A stretch of 64,000 bases of DNA from Roseivirga sp. UBA6061 (GCA_002427745.1 DIYF01000152.1:1-64000), one strand, 5' to 3'; positions 54,706 to 63,552 are shown, numbered from the stretch's first letter. Translations and numbers: made by a program. Notes: generated from the sequence alone by a model not told the origin.

Positions 54706-54709
54706 TCAA
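54530..54709 (-). pseudogene. Fossil 3' end of a metallophosphoesterase gene
   Basis: The minus-strand frame reads FKPQGSGRYLKGWY, then MYISRGIGTSILPIRFGARA, EMVEIDL and a stop at 54530-54532. The YISRGIGTS(I/G).P(I/V)R(F/L)GARPE pattern is the usual C-terminal end of calcineurin-type metallophosphoesterases (YkuE-like). The catalytic N-terminal ~200 residues are missing. It abuts the stop of the 54706-55200 gene, so an intact gene has been replaced or cut off. Confidence 0.8.
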
Positions 54710-55200
54710 TTTTTTTGCTGACTGGGTTTTAACTCAAAAATTCTCTCGTGAAACTTAAGAAATCTGACGATAGAAAGGTCTCTTGAAAATGTGTAGCTGT
54801 AGGCAATGAGGCAGTTACAAAATGTCTCCTCCTGAATACGTGTTTCTGTAGTTACCTCAATTTCGTTTCCCAGCGAATCTCTGCTTTGAGATACTTCTGT
54901 ACTCACAAAAACATCGGTGTTCTGAATACTCAGAGTGTCTTTAATGAGTAGTATCCTGCCTTGATTGGTTTGTGCACAATTACCAACAGCCTTAAAATTG
55001 AGAAAGAGACTTGCCGGCTGAGAGGTAACCTTTAGCAGCTCAAATTCTTTCACCTTTTTTGTTTTTTGTCCTTCCTCAGCAGGGGATAGTACCTCAATGC
55101 AGTCTGCCGAGAACATTGATACGTCTTTTGTCAGATCGATGGCAACGTCTTGTGGGGAGGATAGCAGGAATAGAAAAAGCCAAGATGTTCCTTTAAGCAT
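54706..55200 (-). CDS. Exported protein of unknown function
   Basis: A 164-residue protein with a signal peptide (MLKGTSWLFLFLLSS). Cysteines occur at SADCIE, VGNCAQ and FCNCLI. No family is recognised. It directly precedes, on its own strand, the orphaned metallophosphoesterase 3' end, with stop and fragment touching. It may be an acquired gene. Confidence 0.6.
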   Translation of the reverse strand: MLKGTSWLFLFLLSSPQDVAIDLTKDVSMFSADCIEVLSPAEEGQKTKKVKEFELLKVTSQPASLFLNFKAVGNCAQTNQGRILLIKDTLSIQNTDVFVSTEVSQSRDSLGNEIEVTTETRIQEETFCNCLIAYSYTFSRDLSIVRFLKFHERIFELKPSQQKN

Positions 55201-55406
55201 ATTTTATGCGGTTCATGTTAAAATCGTGAAAAGGAGACACAGTAACAAAGAATCCGGAACGATAATGAGCGTAGTGCAAATAGCCTCACGATATGCTGTT
55301 TATACACAAACGCCTTGCCTGACACGGCCTCGAAAGATCAACCCTACAGGGCTTTACATTTGGCAGTATTCTGATAAAAATCAAAGCATAGGGAACTAAA
55401 AAGCGA

Positions 55407-55420
55407 ACAGACTTGTCTGT
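55407..55420. promoter_or_regulatory. TetR operator, promoter copy
   Basis: ACAGACTTGTCTGT, a perfect 6-base inverted repeat around TT, lies 27 bp upstream of the tetR-like start. An identical 14-mer lies upstream of the SDR at 56025. Confidence 0.8.
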
Positions 55421-55447
55421 TATAGCAAAACGAGCTAATATTGCAGC

Positions 55448-56005
55448 ATGAGTAAACGGCTTCCGGTTAAAGAAAGGTTAGTACAGACCGCCTCTGAGCT
55501 TTTCTATGAGAAGGGGTACAACCGTACCGGGATCAATGAGATTCTGGAAAAAGCGGAAGTGGCCAAGGCGAGTATGTACCAGCACTTTCGCTCCAAGGAA
55601 GAGATATGCCTGGCTTATCTGCAAAGAAAGGATACCGAGTTTATTCAGGAGTTGAAAAGCAGTCTGAATGATAAAAAAGAGGGGAAAGACCGTGTTCTGG
55701 GACTTTTCGATTTTCTCAGGGATTTCTATTATCAGGATGGATTCAGAGGTTGTTGGTGTCTCAATACTGTCTCAGAGATCCCGAAAGATGATGAGGAGAT
55801 CAACGGAGAGATTAAAAAGCAGAAGAATAACTTTCGGGCCTTTATTCAAAGAGTGGTAAAGGAAAACCTGCAGGTGGATAATGAAAAAAGACTGGCCGAT
55901 CGTCTCTATTTACTTTATGAGGGGGCTATTGCAGAAAGCCAGGTGCATATGGAAGTCTGGCCGATAGAAGAAGCCCGTCAGATGGCTCAAATGATGATTG
56001 CTTAA
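55448..56005 (+). CDS. TetR-family repressor
   Basis: A 185-residue protein. VKERLVQTASELFYEKGYNRTGINEILEKAEVAKASMYQHFRSKEEICLAYLQRK is the N-terminal HTH region (quoted only in part elsewhere), and the helical C-terminus would bind the inducer. ACAGACTTGTCTGT sites precede both this gene and the SDR that follows, so it represses both. Confidence 0.93.
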   Translation: MSKRLPVKERLVQTASELFYEKGYNRTGINEILEKAEVAKASMYQHFRSKEEICLAYLQRKDTEFIQELKSSLNDKKEGKDRVLGLFDFLRDFYYQDGFRGCWCLNTVSEIPKDDEEINGEIKKQKNNFRAFIQRVVKENLQVDNEKRLADRLYLLYEGAIAESQVHMEVWPIEEARQMAQMMIA

Positions 56006-56024
56006 AAAATTTTAACTAAAACAT

Positions 56025-56038
56025 ACAGACTTGTCTGT
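56025..56038. promoter_or_regulatory. TetR operator, SDR copy
   Basis: Identical to the site at 55407-55420, 27 bp before the SDR start, the same distance as in front of tetR. Confidence 0.8.
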
Positions 56039-56064
56039 TCGTATTTCTCAAAACAAATGACACA

Positions 56065-56826
56065 ATGAATCAATTTGAAGGAAAAGTAGCCATCGTAGTA
56101 GGGGGAAGCAGCGGTATTGGCCGGGCTGCCACAGAGATTTTAGTAGCCGGAGGAGCTGCTGTTCATGTAGTAGGTACCAACGAGGCAAAGCTTACCGCTG
56201 TCAAGGCAGCCCTTGGTAGTGCTGTCACAGCGCATCGGGTGGATATTACCAAACAGGAAGCGGTGGCTGGGCTAATCAGCTCAGTGAATGAACTGGAACG
56301 TGTCGACTACCTGGTAAACGCCTCCGGGATTTTTGGCCCGAAAGCGTTTTTGGATCATACCGTAGCAGATTATGATGCCTATCAGGACCTGAACCGTGGG
56401 TTTTACTTCATCACTCAGGCGGCCGCTAAGAAAATGGTGGCCGGTGGAGGCGGTGCGATTGTCAATGTCGGATCTATGTGGGCAAAACAGGCGGTAAAAT
56501 CCACACCATCTTCGGCTTATTCCATGCAGAAAGCAGGCCTGCATTCACTTACCCAACACCTGGCGATGGAACTCGCTGACCATGGTATTCGTGTCAATGC
56601 GGTGTCTCCGGCCGTAGTAGCCACTCCGGTATATGAGGCTGTATTTGGTAGTGCCGATGCAGCCGCTGAGGCCCTTACCGGTTTCAACGGGTTCCACCCG
56701 ATTGGTAGAATCGGTCAGGCTACGGATGTGGCAAAGACCATTGCTTTCCTGCTCTCGGATGAGGCACCCTGGGTTACCGGAGCTATCTGGGATGTAGATG
56801 GTGGCGTGATGGCTGGCAGAAACTAA
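56065..56826 (+). CDS. SDR-family oxidoreductase under TetR control
   Basis: A 253-residue classical SDR. The cofactor loop is [16 protein letters not shown] replaces NNAG, and the catalytic residues are Ser in VGSMWA and YSMQK. The C-terminus [15 protein letters not shown] is standard. The TetR pair suggests induction by a toxic aldehyde, ketone or quinone. Confidence 0.92.
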   Translation: MNQFEGKVAIVVGGSSGIGRAATEILVAGGAAVHVVGTNEAKLTAVKAALGSAVTAHRVDITKQEAVAGLISSVNELERVDYLVNASGIFGPKAFLDHTVADYDAYQDLNRGFYFITQAAAKKMVAGGGGAIVNVGSMWAKQAVKSTPSSAYSMQKAGLHSLTQHLAMELADHGIRVNAVSPAVVATPVYEAVFGSADAAAEALTGFNGFHPIGRIGQATDVAKTIAFLLSDEAPWVTGAIWDVDGGVMAGRN

Positions 56827-56921
56827 AGCTGAAACAGGCAATGGACTTTCTATTGCTTAACCGGAGCTAAGATATTCTTAAGTCGAATTGTGGGGGAGCC
56901 CACTTATTGGTTGTTTCAAAG

Positions 56922-56949
56922 AAAACAGGTCCTGACCGGGACCTGTTTT
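56922..56949 (+). terminator. Strong rho-independent terminator after the TetR/SDR unit
   Basis: AAAACAGGTCC and GGACCTGTTTT form an 11-bp stem followed by TGTTTT. Confidence 0.85.
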
Positions 56950-57011
56950 TGTTTTAAATATCATTCAATGCCATTCATACGAGATTCTGTTGAATAAAGA
57001 CTTGTCAACGT

Positions 57012-58460
57012 TTAAATCTTGTCAGAGTCTGGTAATATATGTCTCACAGGTTTTCTATCATGTGTTGTATACCAACCACCAAAACCAGATTGATAATTGC
57101 TCCATTCCAGATGACCATCATTGATTATTTCTCTGTAGAGTCTGTCTAATTTTTCCAAATAAGGGTAATAATCATCACCTCGAAGAGAGTGTCGAAACTG
57201 ATATTGCAATATTTGGCTGGTCTTCTTATCGATTTCGTTGATATGGTCATCGACCATTACTTCTTTGGCTTCCAGAGCACTTTCAATTTCGATTTCCAAA
57301 TGATCGGTGTATACGAAAGAGCGATTTTCTCTGAATCCAATATACCTGACTTCAGATGCATAGCCAGAACACACTCTTCTTAGTCTTTCAAAGGTGTAAC
57401 TTTTAGTTGTTTCGGATTTGCTGGAGTTTGCGAGGCTGCATAGCTTAACAAATTTGAAATCACTTTCAGAAGCCTCGTATAAGCTCCAATCTGGATCGCG
57501 AATGTATAGATCATAATGAACTGTCTTCTTATAATCGTTTCCGATTAAATCTGATAACCTTAAGATTGTCCCAACTCTTATCGTAACTCCATCTACATGG
57601 AGTATTTCTTGAGAATTCAGTTCAGGAGATATTTCATAAGGTTGTGGGAAATCTCCCCTCAATGTAAGATTAAGAAGTTCCTCATCATCTGGTTCCTCCT
57701 CCTCAAGACCGTGTGGAAATACTTCGGTGAATGCACGGAAGAGTTCTGAAAAAGCGTCATACCAATTCTGGTTTGTTCTGTATGCGTACGTATCTACCTG
57801 CGAATGCCAGTTAACATGTCTTATTTGATAATTCTGAGACATGAATCTGGAAAATCTTTTGGTGATGGAAACATAGTCGGGTTCCGGATACTTCCACTCA
57901 TCATAGTTTGGAGATTTGACGGCATCAAATGCCTCTAAGAACGCTGCAAAAACCTCTCTTGTCCTTGGTAAATATGGTAGTCCTTGTCCCCAGAATTGAT
58001 AGTTGGTCCTTATGAGAACCAGCTCCAGATCCCTTTGGCTGACGGGTTCTGACACTTTTTTTGTGTTTTTGGTTCGATCCAATATCCATCTTATACCATA
58101 CTTGTCCTGAACACGGCTAACTAATAGCCAGTGGTTGAAATACTCCGGAGCGGGAAACCACTGGGCTTTTTCATCCAACTTACGCCTCAAAAGGTCAAAC
58201 TCTTCATCTGATTCACACTTAACATGTAAGGTTATTGGCGCGGAAACCTGCTCAGAGTGATTCGGGTTATCAATAAACATATATTCCTGCCCCAGGTACT
58301 CCAGTACACCGAGTTTCACCTTTCCCGTTTCGCCTGAATCATCAGCGCTGTATTTTTCGAGATATGTTATTTCTGATTGTCGAAAGATGGAATCATAGAA
58401 GTTCATTGCCTCTTCGGCCTTCCCATTGAGGGTGACCACAGGTGTAGTTTTGTGCTTCAT
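57012..58460 (-). CDS. VOC (PhnB-like) domain fused to a large uncharacterised C-terminal region
   Basis: A 482-residue protein. Residues 1-128 are a complete PhnB-like VOC domain (TPVVTLNGKAEEAMNFYDSIF, VKLGVLEYLGQEYMFID, VQDKYGIRWILD). Normal PhnB proteins end ~20-30 residues after that point. Here another ~350 residues follow with no domain I recognise (QFWGQGLPYLPRTREVFAAF ... DPDWSLYEASESDFKF ... YYPYLEKLDRLYREI). Sampled GC is 48% at 58381-58440 (VOC part) but 40% at 57181-57240 (tail). This suggests a native VOC gene that gained a foreign 3' half. Confidence 0.7.
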   Translation of the reverse strand: MKHKTTPVVTLNGKAEEAMNFYDSIFRQSEITYLEKYSADDSGETGKVKLGVLEYLGQEYMFIDNPNHSEQVSAPITLHVKCESDEEFDLLRRKLDEKAQWFPAPEYFNHWLLVSRVQDKYGIRWILDRTKNTKKVSEPVSQRDLELVLIRTNYQFWGQGLPYLPRTREVFAAFLEAFDAVKSPNYDEWKYPEPDYVSITKRFSRFMSQNYQIRHVNWHSQVDTYAYRTNQNWYDAFSELFRAFTEVFPHGLEEEEPDDEELLNLTLRGDFPQPYEISPELNSQEILHVDGVTIRVGTILRLSDLIGNDYKKTVHYDLYIRDPDWSLYEASESDFKFVKLCSLANSSKSETTKSYTFERLRRVCSGYASEVRYIGFRENRSFVYTDHLEIEIESALEAKEVMVDDHINEIDKKTSQILQYQFRHSLRGDDYYPYLEKLDRLYREIINDGHLEWSNYQSGFGGWYTTHDRKPVRHILPDSDKI

Positions 58461-58590
58461 ATCGATTAAAGATAGCTAATGAAGTCAATCTGTGGGCCGA
58501 GACAGCAGGGATTTGTGATACTTCGAAATTTCCTTTCGGTAGACACCCAAGAAGGTGGTAGAATACAATTATTCATATTATTGCCTGCGG

Positions 58591-59853
58591 ATGGAGCAGG
58601 TACCTTTCAAATCACATTTTCTGTTAGGACATACCCGTCACTTTGCCGGTGATACCAGGGGTTTTGTACTGGCCTGTGCGGAGAAAGGAATGTCCATGGC
58701 CCGGGCACGCATTGCCTTCAGAAACTTTGTCATTGTGCTGGACCCCGGAGCGATTGCGCAGGTAGTACAAAAAAAGCACAGGACGTATCAAAAGAGTTTT
58801 GCTTACCGGGGTCTGAAAGAATTTTTGGGAGATGGACTGCTTACGGCAGAAGGAGAGACCTGGCTCAAAAACAGACGAAGACTCCAGCCCGGGTTTCACA
58901 GAGATGTTATCAATCGCCTTGAAGAGAAAATGGAGTCAGTTGTGGGAGAGAAACTCCAGGGACTCAGGCCAGGCTCTACCATAGAGCTGCAACCCCTTTT
59001 TCTGGAATGGACACGTGATATTCTCCTTAAGTGCTTATTTGAGATTGACCCTGATCAGTTGTCCAACACAGGTGATTTACATCGCGACCTCTGGTTTTTG
59101 AGAAATTACGCCAATGACCGGATGAAAAAACCTTTGATGGCCCCGGCTTCCTGGCCCACCAAAACCAATCGTGAATTCAGAAAAGCCGTAAAGTCGCTGG
59201 AAAAAATGATCCTGGAGATCTTCCGGTTGTCCACTGATCAAGGGGCAGACTGTGTGCTGGTAAGGCAGATGCTGGAAGCTTTGCGAGAGGAGGAATGGAC
59301 CGATCAGCAGGTATTTGATGAGGTCGTGACACTTTTTCTGGCAGGTCAGGAAACCACTACAAATGCTATGGTTTTTCTGGTACACAGCATTTTGGAAAAC
59401 CCTGAAGTGCTGACCCGTATTGAAGATGTATCTGATCCGCTCACCTGGAAAGAGGTCATACAGGAAGTATTAAGGTTGTACCCTCCGGTCTGGGCAGTGA
59501 GCCGTGAGGCCATGGAGCATGATGAAGTTCTGGGCGAAAAGATAGGGCAGGGTGATACGGTGTTTTTAAGTATTTATGCCATGCACCGGCATCCGGCATA
59601 TTGGGAAAACGCGGAGAGCTTTAACCCGGACAGGTTTCTGGGGGCCTATCCCAAAGAAGCCTATATGCCATTTGGACTTGGTCCGAGAATGTGCATTGGT
59701 AATCATTTTGCCTTGATGGAAATGGAAATAATGGCCAGGAGTCTATTCGGCACATTTAAGCTCAAAGATGCCAATACAGCACCACTTGAAATTATTACAC
59801 CCATGACCATGGGACCCAAAGGACCGTATCAGGTGGAACTCATACCTCTCTAA
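58591..59853 (+). CDS. Cytochrome P450
   Basis: A 420-residue enzyme from the ATG at 58591 (a GTG at 58555 is in frame but gives a strange leader). I-helix: FLAGQETTT. The K-helix ExxR is EVLR with PVWAVSREA after it. The heme loop FGLGPRMCIGN carries the cysteine ligand. It has no membrane anchor, as usual for bacterial P450s. No ferredoxin partner is adjacent. The substrate is unknown. Confidence 0.93.
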   Translation: MEQVPFKSHFLLGHTRHFAGDTRGFVLACAEKGMSMARARIAFRNFVIVLDPGAIAQVVQKKHRTYQKSFAYRGLKEFLGDGLLTAEGETWLKNRRRLQPGFHRDVINRLEEKMESVVGEKLQGLRPGSTIELQPLFLEWTRDILLKCLFEIDPDQLSNTGDLHRDLWFLRNYANDRMKKPLMAPASWPTKTNREFRKAVKSLEKMILEIFRLSTDQGADCVLVRQMLEALREEEWTDQQVFDEVVTLFLAGQETTTNAMVFLVHSILENPEVLTRIEDVSDPLTWKEVIQEVLRLYPPVWAVSREAMEHDEVLGEKIGQGDTVFLSIYAMHRHPAYWENAESFNPDRFLGAYPKEAYMPFGLGPRMCIGNHFALMEMEIMARSLFGTFKLKDANTAPLEIITPMTMGPKGPYQVELIPL

Positions 59854-59977
59854 GCCGGGCAATTTGGCAGCGCTTGATTGCTTTTGTATGGAACTGAATG
59901 CGATTGAATAGGCATCAGGAGGATTAAAAGATTCAGGCAGGGCTAATTGAGTTTTTCAAGTCAAAAACTCAAATGCT

Positions 59978-61045
59978 ATGTCAAAGTATGTTACGCTTAT
60001 TATCGCATCTGTTCTATCTCTGTTTTCCGTACAACTACGGGCACAGGATATGCTCTCCAGTACTAAACTGAGCCAGAGAGCCAGCATTACCCAACGCATT
60101 GGTACTACTGATGTGACCATCGTTTATCACAGCCCTCTGGCGAATGGAAGGAAGATCTTTGGTGGGATTGTACCCTACGACTTTGTGGTAGATGATAAAG
60201 AGTTTGCTTGGAGAGCCGGCTCCAATCAGCGCACCACTATCGAGTTTACCCATGATGTAAAGATTGAAGGAAAGCCACTGGCAGCGGGTAAGTACGGGCT
60301 GGTGGTGCTGGTCTCAGAGAAGGAATGGACTTTCGTATTCTCCAGCAATATGACCTGGGGAGCATTTCAATACAGTCCGGAAAACGATGTGTTACGCGTA
60401 ACCGTGAAGACAGAATCGACTGCTTATCAAAACTGGCTCAGTTATGACTTCACCCACCGGGAGGCTGCTTCAGCAAAGGTGGTATTGCGCTGGGAGCAAA
60501 CTATGGCAGGCTTTACAGTTGCCACAGATGTATCGGCCAATATTCTGGCTGATTTAAGTAAGAAAGAGGACAAAGATGCCAGCGATTATATGGCCATGTC
60601 GATTGAGACGCTTAAGAAAGACCCCGGTGCGATGGATGAGGCCATGGCTTTGATAGAGCAATCCATTCAGTCCAAAGCCACCTTTCATAACAAAATGCGA
60701 AAAGCCGACCTGTTGATTCAAAGTGGTAGAAAGGCTGAGGGCAACGAACTGAGAGAAGAGACACTGGCAACGGCCAAAGGTTTCGATATGTATTACTATG
60801 GATTGAGTCCCTACTTGTTAAGAGGTGATAAAAAAGAATCTTATCGTTTGCTCATGGATAACGTTAAGAAGCATCCCGATGCCTGGATTGCCCACCTGGC
60901 TTTGGGAGAGTATTACATCAAAGCAGGTAATCAGAAGAAGGTGGTAGAGCATATGAAGCGGGCTTCAGAACTTGCTCCGGATAACTGGAGGAACTACGCT
61001 ACCTATTTGTATCAGCAAAACAGACTGATCCTGGAGAGGAAGTAA
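59978..61045 (+). CDS. DUF2911-domain exported protein with TPR-like C-terminus
   Basis: A 355-residue protein with a signal peptide (LIIASVLSLFSVQLRAQ). Residues ~25-180 match DUF2911 (ISITQRIGTTDVTIVYHSP-type opening, WRAGSNQRTTIEFTHDV, LAAGKYGLVV). The C-terminal half is helical, with TPR-like repeats (WIAHLALGEYYIKAGNQKKVVEHMKRA). The function is unknown; the family is common in Bacteroidota envelopes. Confidence 0.88.
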   Translation: MSKYVTLIIASVLSLFSVQLRAQDMLSSTKLSQRASITQRIGTTDVTIVYHSPLANGRKIFGGIVPYDFVVDDKEFAWRAGSNQRTTIEFTHDVKIEGKPLAAGKYGLVVLVSEKEWTFVFSSNMTWGAFQYSPENDVLRVTVKTESTAYQNWLSYDFTHREAASAKVVLRWEQTMAGFTVATDVSANILADLSKKEDKDASDYMAMSIETLKKDPGAMDEAMALIEQSIQSKATFHNKMRKADLLIQSGRKAEGNELREETLATAKGFDMYYYGLSPYLLRGDKKESYRLLMDNVKKHPDAWIAHLALGEYYIKAGNQKKVVEHMKRASELAPDNWRNYATYLYQQNRLILERK

Positions 61046-61415
61046 TGATGAACGTTTTTATGGACAGTGTCCTTAGGCATTTTTTTTAAGGTTGTGGTTT
61101 AAAATCAGGTAGGGGTGGTTGTTCATAATCCCCAAAGGACACTGTCCTTCAACATCCCAGCATCCCCACCCATCCCTGAGAGTTACTCGCAGAGGGCTCT
61201 GAGGAGGAGTGTGAGTATCAAGGTTTTTTATGGACAGTGTCCTTAGGTATTTTTTTTAAGGTTGTGGTTTAAAATCAGGTTGGGGTGGTTGTTCATAATC
61301 CCGAAAGGACGCTGTCCTTCAGCATCTCCGCATGCCCACCCATCCCTCAGAGTCACTCGCTGAGGACTCTGAGGAGGGCTGTGAGATATCCTGTGAGTCA
61401 TTCTGCCAGGAATAT
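61046..61415. other. Gene-free interval filled by the second hairpin-repeat family
   Basis: It consists of the tandem units at 61062-61374 plus short flanks. I see nothing else. Confidence 0.8.
61062..61374. repeat. Tandem repeat units: GGACAGTGTCC element plus 30-bp hairpin
   Basis: Two units 170 bp apart (starting 61062 and 61232). Each has an ~88-bp element with inverted ends GGACAGTGTCCTT ... AAGGACACTGTCC, a spacer, then a 30-bp hairpin. The hairpin at 61345-61374 is CCTCAGAGTC, loop ACTCGCTGAG, GACTCTGAGG. A third unit lies beyond the M50 gene at 62202-62347. Confidence 0.9.
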
Positions 61416-62162
61416 TTAAGGTAGCACTATTGGTCCCAGCCAGTACATCCAGCCTGCAAAACCTAAGGCCGCTCCCACAAAACCACTGATGATAAAGGTG
61501 GGCCTGAGGCGCGGAGGAATCACCCGGAACACGATAAAGACAGATACAGCCGCTCCGGTCAGTGCCAGTGGGATGGCGATCAGGCCCGGAGCCAGGTCCA
61601 GATAGAGTGTGGCTACATATTCATCTCCACCGAAGTAATAGCCATTGGGAGATAGCAATTCACTGATAAATCCGGTAAGCAGGTTGAAGACTTCTCTGAG
61701 CCAGAAAAGGGAAAGAAAAACACCCAGCCAGTCGGTAAGTGAAAGTTTTCCGTTCTTCCAGCTTTTCCTGCGCCAAAGCAGGAGTAAGAGACCAATGGTG
61801 CCGGTAAGGCAGGTTTGTATCGGGCCTCCCAGGGTAACCCAGACCATTTCTGACATAAAGCGCTCACGGTTTTTTTCATAAGCTTCCTTTCCGGGAAAGT
61901 CCTCATTGGCTTTGATTTGATCTGAGAAGGATTCATAGACTTTTTCCAACTCGTCTGTCAAGGCCGAACTTCCGTATTCTACTTCAGCAAAATGAAGTAC
62001 AGGGGTATAGCCCAGGGCTCTGGCTGTCAGTAAATGCCCGAACTCATGACTCACCGTACCTATGACCGTAGACAGCATAAATGCCAGCGTAATGGCTATC
62101 AGGGGCTTTGGCAGTATGGTCAGGCGTGGTGGGTTCATAGATTTTACACAATTTACCAGCAT
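61416..62162 (-). CDS. M50-like membrane metallopeptidase
   Basis: A 248-residue membrane protein; an ATG at 62138 is an alternative start. The first span carries HEFGH within SHEFGHLLTARALGY, the zinc motif of site-2 protease-like M50 peptidases. Four further spans follow. The second M50 motif (NxxPxxxxDG) is not evident, so it may be a degenerate or distinct subgroup. Repeat units flank the gene on both sides. Confidence 0.75.
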   Translation of the reverse strand: MLVNCVKSMNPPRLTILPKPLIAITLAFMLSTVIGTVSHEFGHLLTARALGYTPVLHFAEVEYGSSALTDELEKVYESFSDQIKANEDFPGKEAYEKNRERFMSEMVWVTLGGPIQTCLTGTIGLLLLLWRRKSWKNGKLSLTDWLGVFLSLFWLREVFNLLTGFISELLSPNGYYFGGDEYVATLYLDLAPGLIAIPLALTGAAVSVFIVFRVIPPRLRPTFIISGFVGAALGFAGWMYWLGPIVLP

Positions 62163-62201
62163 TCCTCAGAATCCCTAAGCACCCCTTAGGTTCACCCGCC
62201 C

Positions 62202-62347
62202 CCTCAGAGTCACTCGCAGAGGACTCTGAGGAGGAGTGTGAGTATCAATGTTTTTTATGGACAGTGTCCTTAGGCATTTTTTTACAAGGTTGAGGTTTAA
62301 AACCGGGTCAGGGTGGTTGTCCATAATCCCGAAAGGACGCTGTCCTT
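62202..62347. repeat. Third unit of the second hairpin-repeat family
   Basis: Hairpin CCTCAGAGTC, loop ACTCGCAGAG, GACTCTGAGG at 62202-62231, then a GGACAGTGTCC element from 62259 to 62347. It is the same as the units on the far side of the M50-like gene, so the gene lies inside the array. Confidence 0.9.
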
Positions 62348-62370
62348 CATTATCCACAATGGAACCGCTG

Positions 62371-63552
62371 TCAGTTTTCAAACACCACCCGGATATACTC
62401 CGATTCGTCTCCCGGTCCGGCTGTAATCTGCAGGTAGGGCTGGCCGGTGAGCGTCATAATCACGGAAGCGAATGTGAAGCCAAAACGGCCTTCTCTGCGG
62501 TTGACACATACCGGGTGGTTGGGATCATCCTTAGATCGCAGCGTTTGTTTAATCAGCTCATCAGAAACAAGAGGCGTGCTGTTCATCCGCTTTTGGAGTG
62601 CATCCAGTCGCACATAGCTGTTTGAGCCTTTGGGCAGTCTGTTCTCCGGCTGGTTTGGGTCAAAACGTTCGTGGCGGGGCTTAATGTCATCATTCACGAT
62701 CGGGTGGTTGGTGTGATATACCGTCCCATTCTCATTATCAGGCTTGAACCGCACTACTTTGTTGGCAGATGCTTCGTAGTCAAATACCTCTCCGCGGATG
62801 CCTATGATGTAGTTCTGCCCTGAGGCATGGGGAGAATTTTTCACAAAGCTCAGTATCTCATCTTTCTCTGTGGAGCCAATAATCTTTCTGATCATAAAGG
62901 CTACCGGCAACCCGCTGGCGGAGGCATTGAGTTGCATGATCGTATTAACACAAACGCCCACACCTTTGGCATTCATACCATTCAGGGCAATCAGACCGGG
63001 ATGTGTGAGAATAAGTTGTTCCGGGCTATCGCCTTCAGCTTCCAGCCTGATCAGGGTCTGATAACCGTCTGTATAGGTCTCGATATCCATGTTCTGGGCG
63101 ATATAGCTTGGGCTGCCGTTAATAGATGGTACACCTACATCACTGCAATGGTGATTCTCAGGGTTTTCGATGAACACCCAAAACTCATCCAGAAGGTTCA
63201 GCACAAAAATGTCGTTGAAGGCCTGTCCGGAGCCATCGGCAATACCTCTGACTTCCTCATACAATTCGGGTGTGAGCTCTCTGATGGTGTTGGTAAAGTC
63301 AGCATAAGCAAAAAACTCTTCCAATACCAGGTCGGCATCTTTTCGCAAAGCCCTTGAGGTGCTTTTCTTCCAGAGACTCACGATTTCTCCAATCTCCTTT
63401 TTAAGCTTTTGTCCGTGTTGTAACCCCAGTTTATATCCTCTGCCCGAGAGGGTAATCTGGTTGAGTGTTCGCCCGGCAGATTGACTGTAAATAAGCGGGG
63501 CTGAACCAATGAAAAGGACGATAAGAACTAAAGATGTTTTTCGGATAAGCAT
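62371..63552 (-). CDS. C45-family peptidase (acyl-CoA:6-APA acyltransferase-like Ntn hydrolase)
   Basis: A 393-residue protein with a signal peptide (LVLIVLFIGSAPLIYSQ). HHCSDVGV provides the candidate N-terminal-nucleophile cysteine, exposed after autocleavage, and MNAKGVGVCVNT the second block of the C45 fold. The GRGYKLGLQHG opening is typical. It would cleave or transfer an acyl group on an amide in the periplasm. The substrate is unknown. Confidence 0.88.
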   Translation of the reverse strand: MLIRKTSLVLIVLFIGSAPLIYSQSAGRTLNQITLSGRGYKLGLQHGQKLKKEIGEIVSLWKKSTSRALRKDADLVLEEFFAYADFTNTIRELTPELYEEVRGIADGSGQAFNDIFVLNLLDEFWVFIENPENHHCSDVGVPSINGSPSYIAQNMDIETYTDGYQTLIRLEAEGDSPEQLILTHPGLIALNGMNAKGVGVCVNTIMQLNASASGLPVAFMIRKIIGSTEKDEILSFVKNSPHASGQNYIIGIRGEVFDYEASANKVVRFKPDNENGTVYHTNHPIVNDDIKPRHERFDPNQPENRLPKGSNSYVRLDALQKRMNSTPLVSDELIKQTLRSKDDPNHPVCVNRREGRFGFTFASVIMTLTGQPYLQITAGPGDESEYIRVVFEN

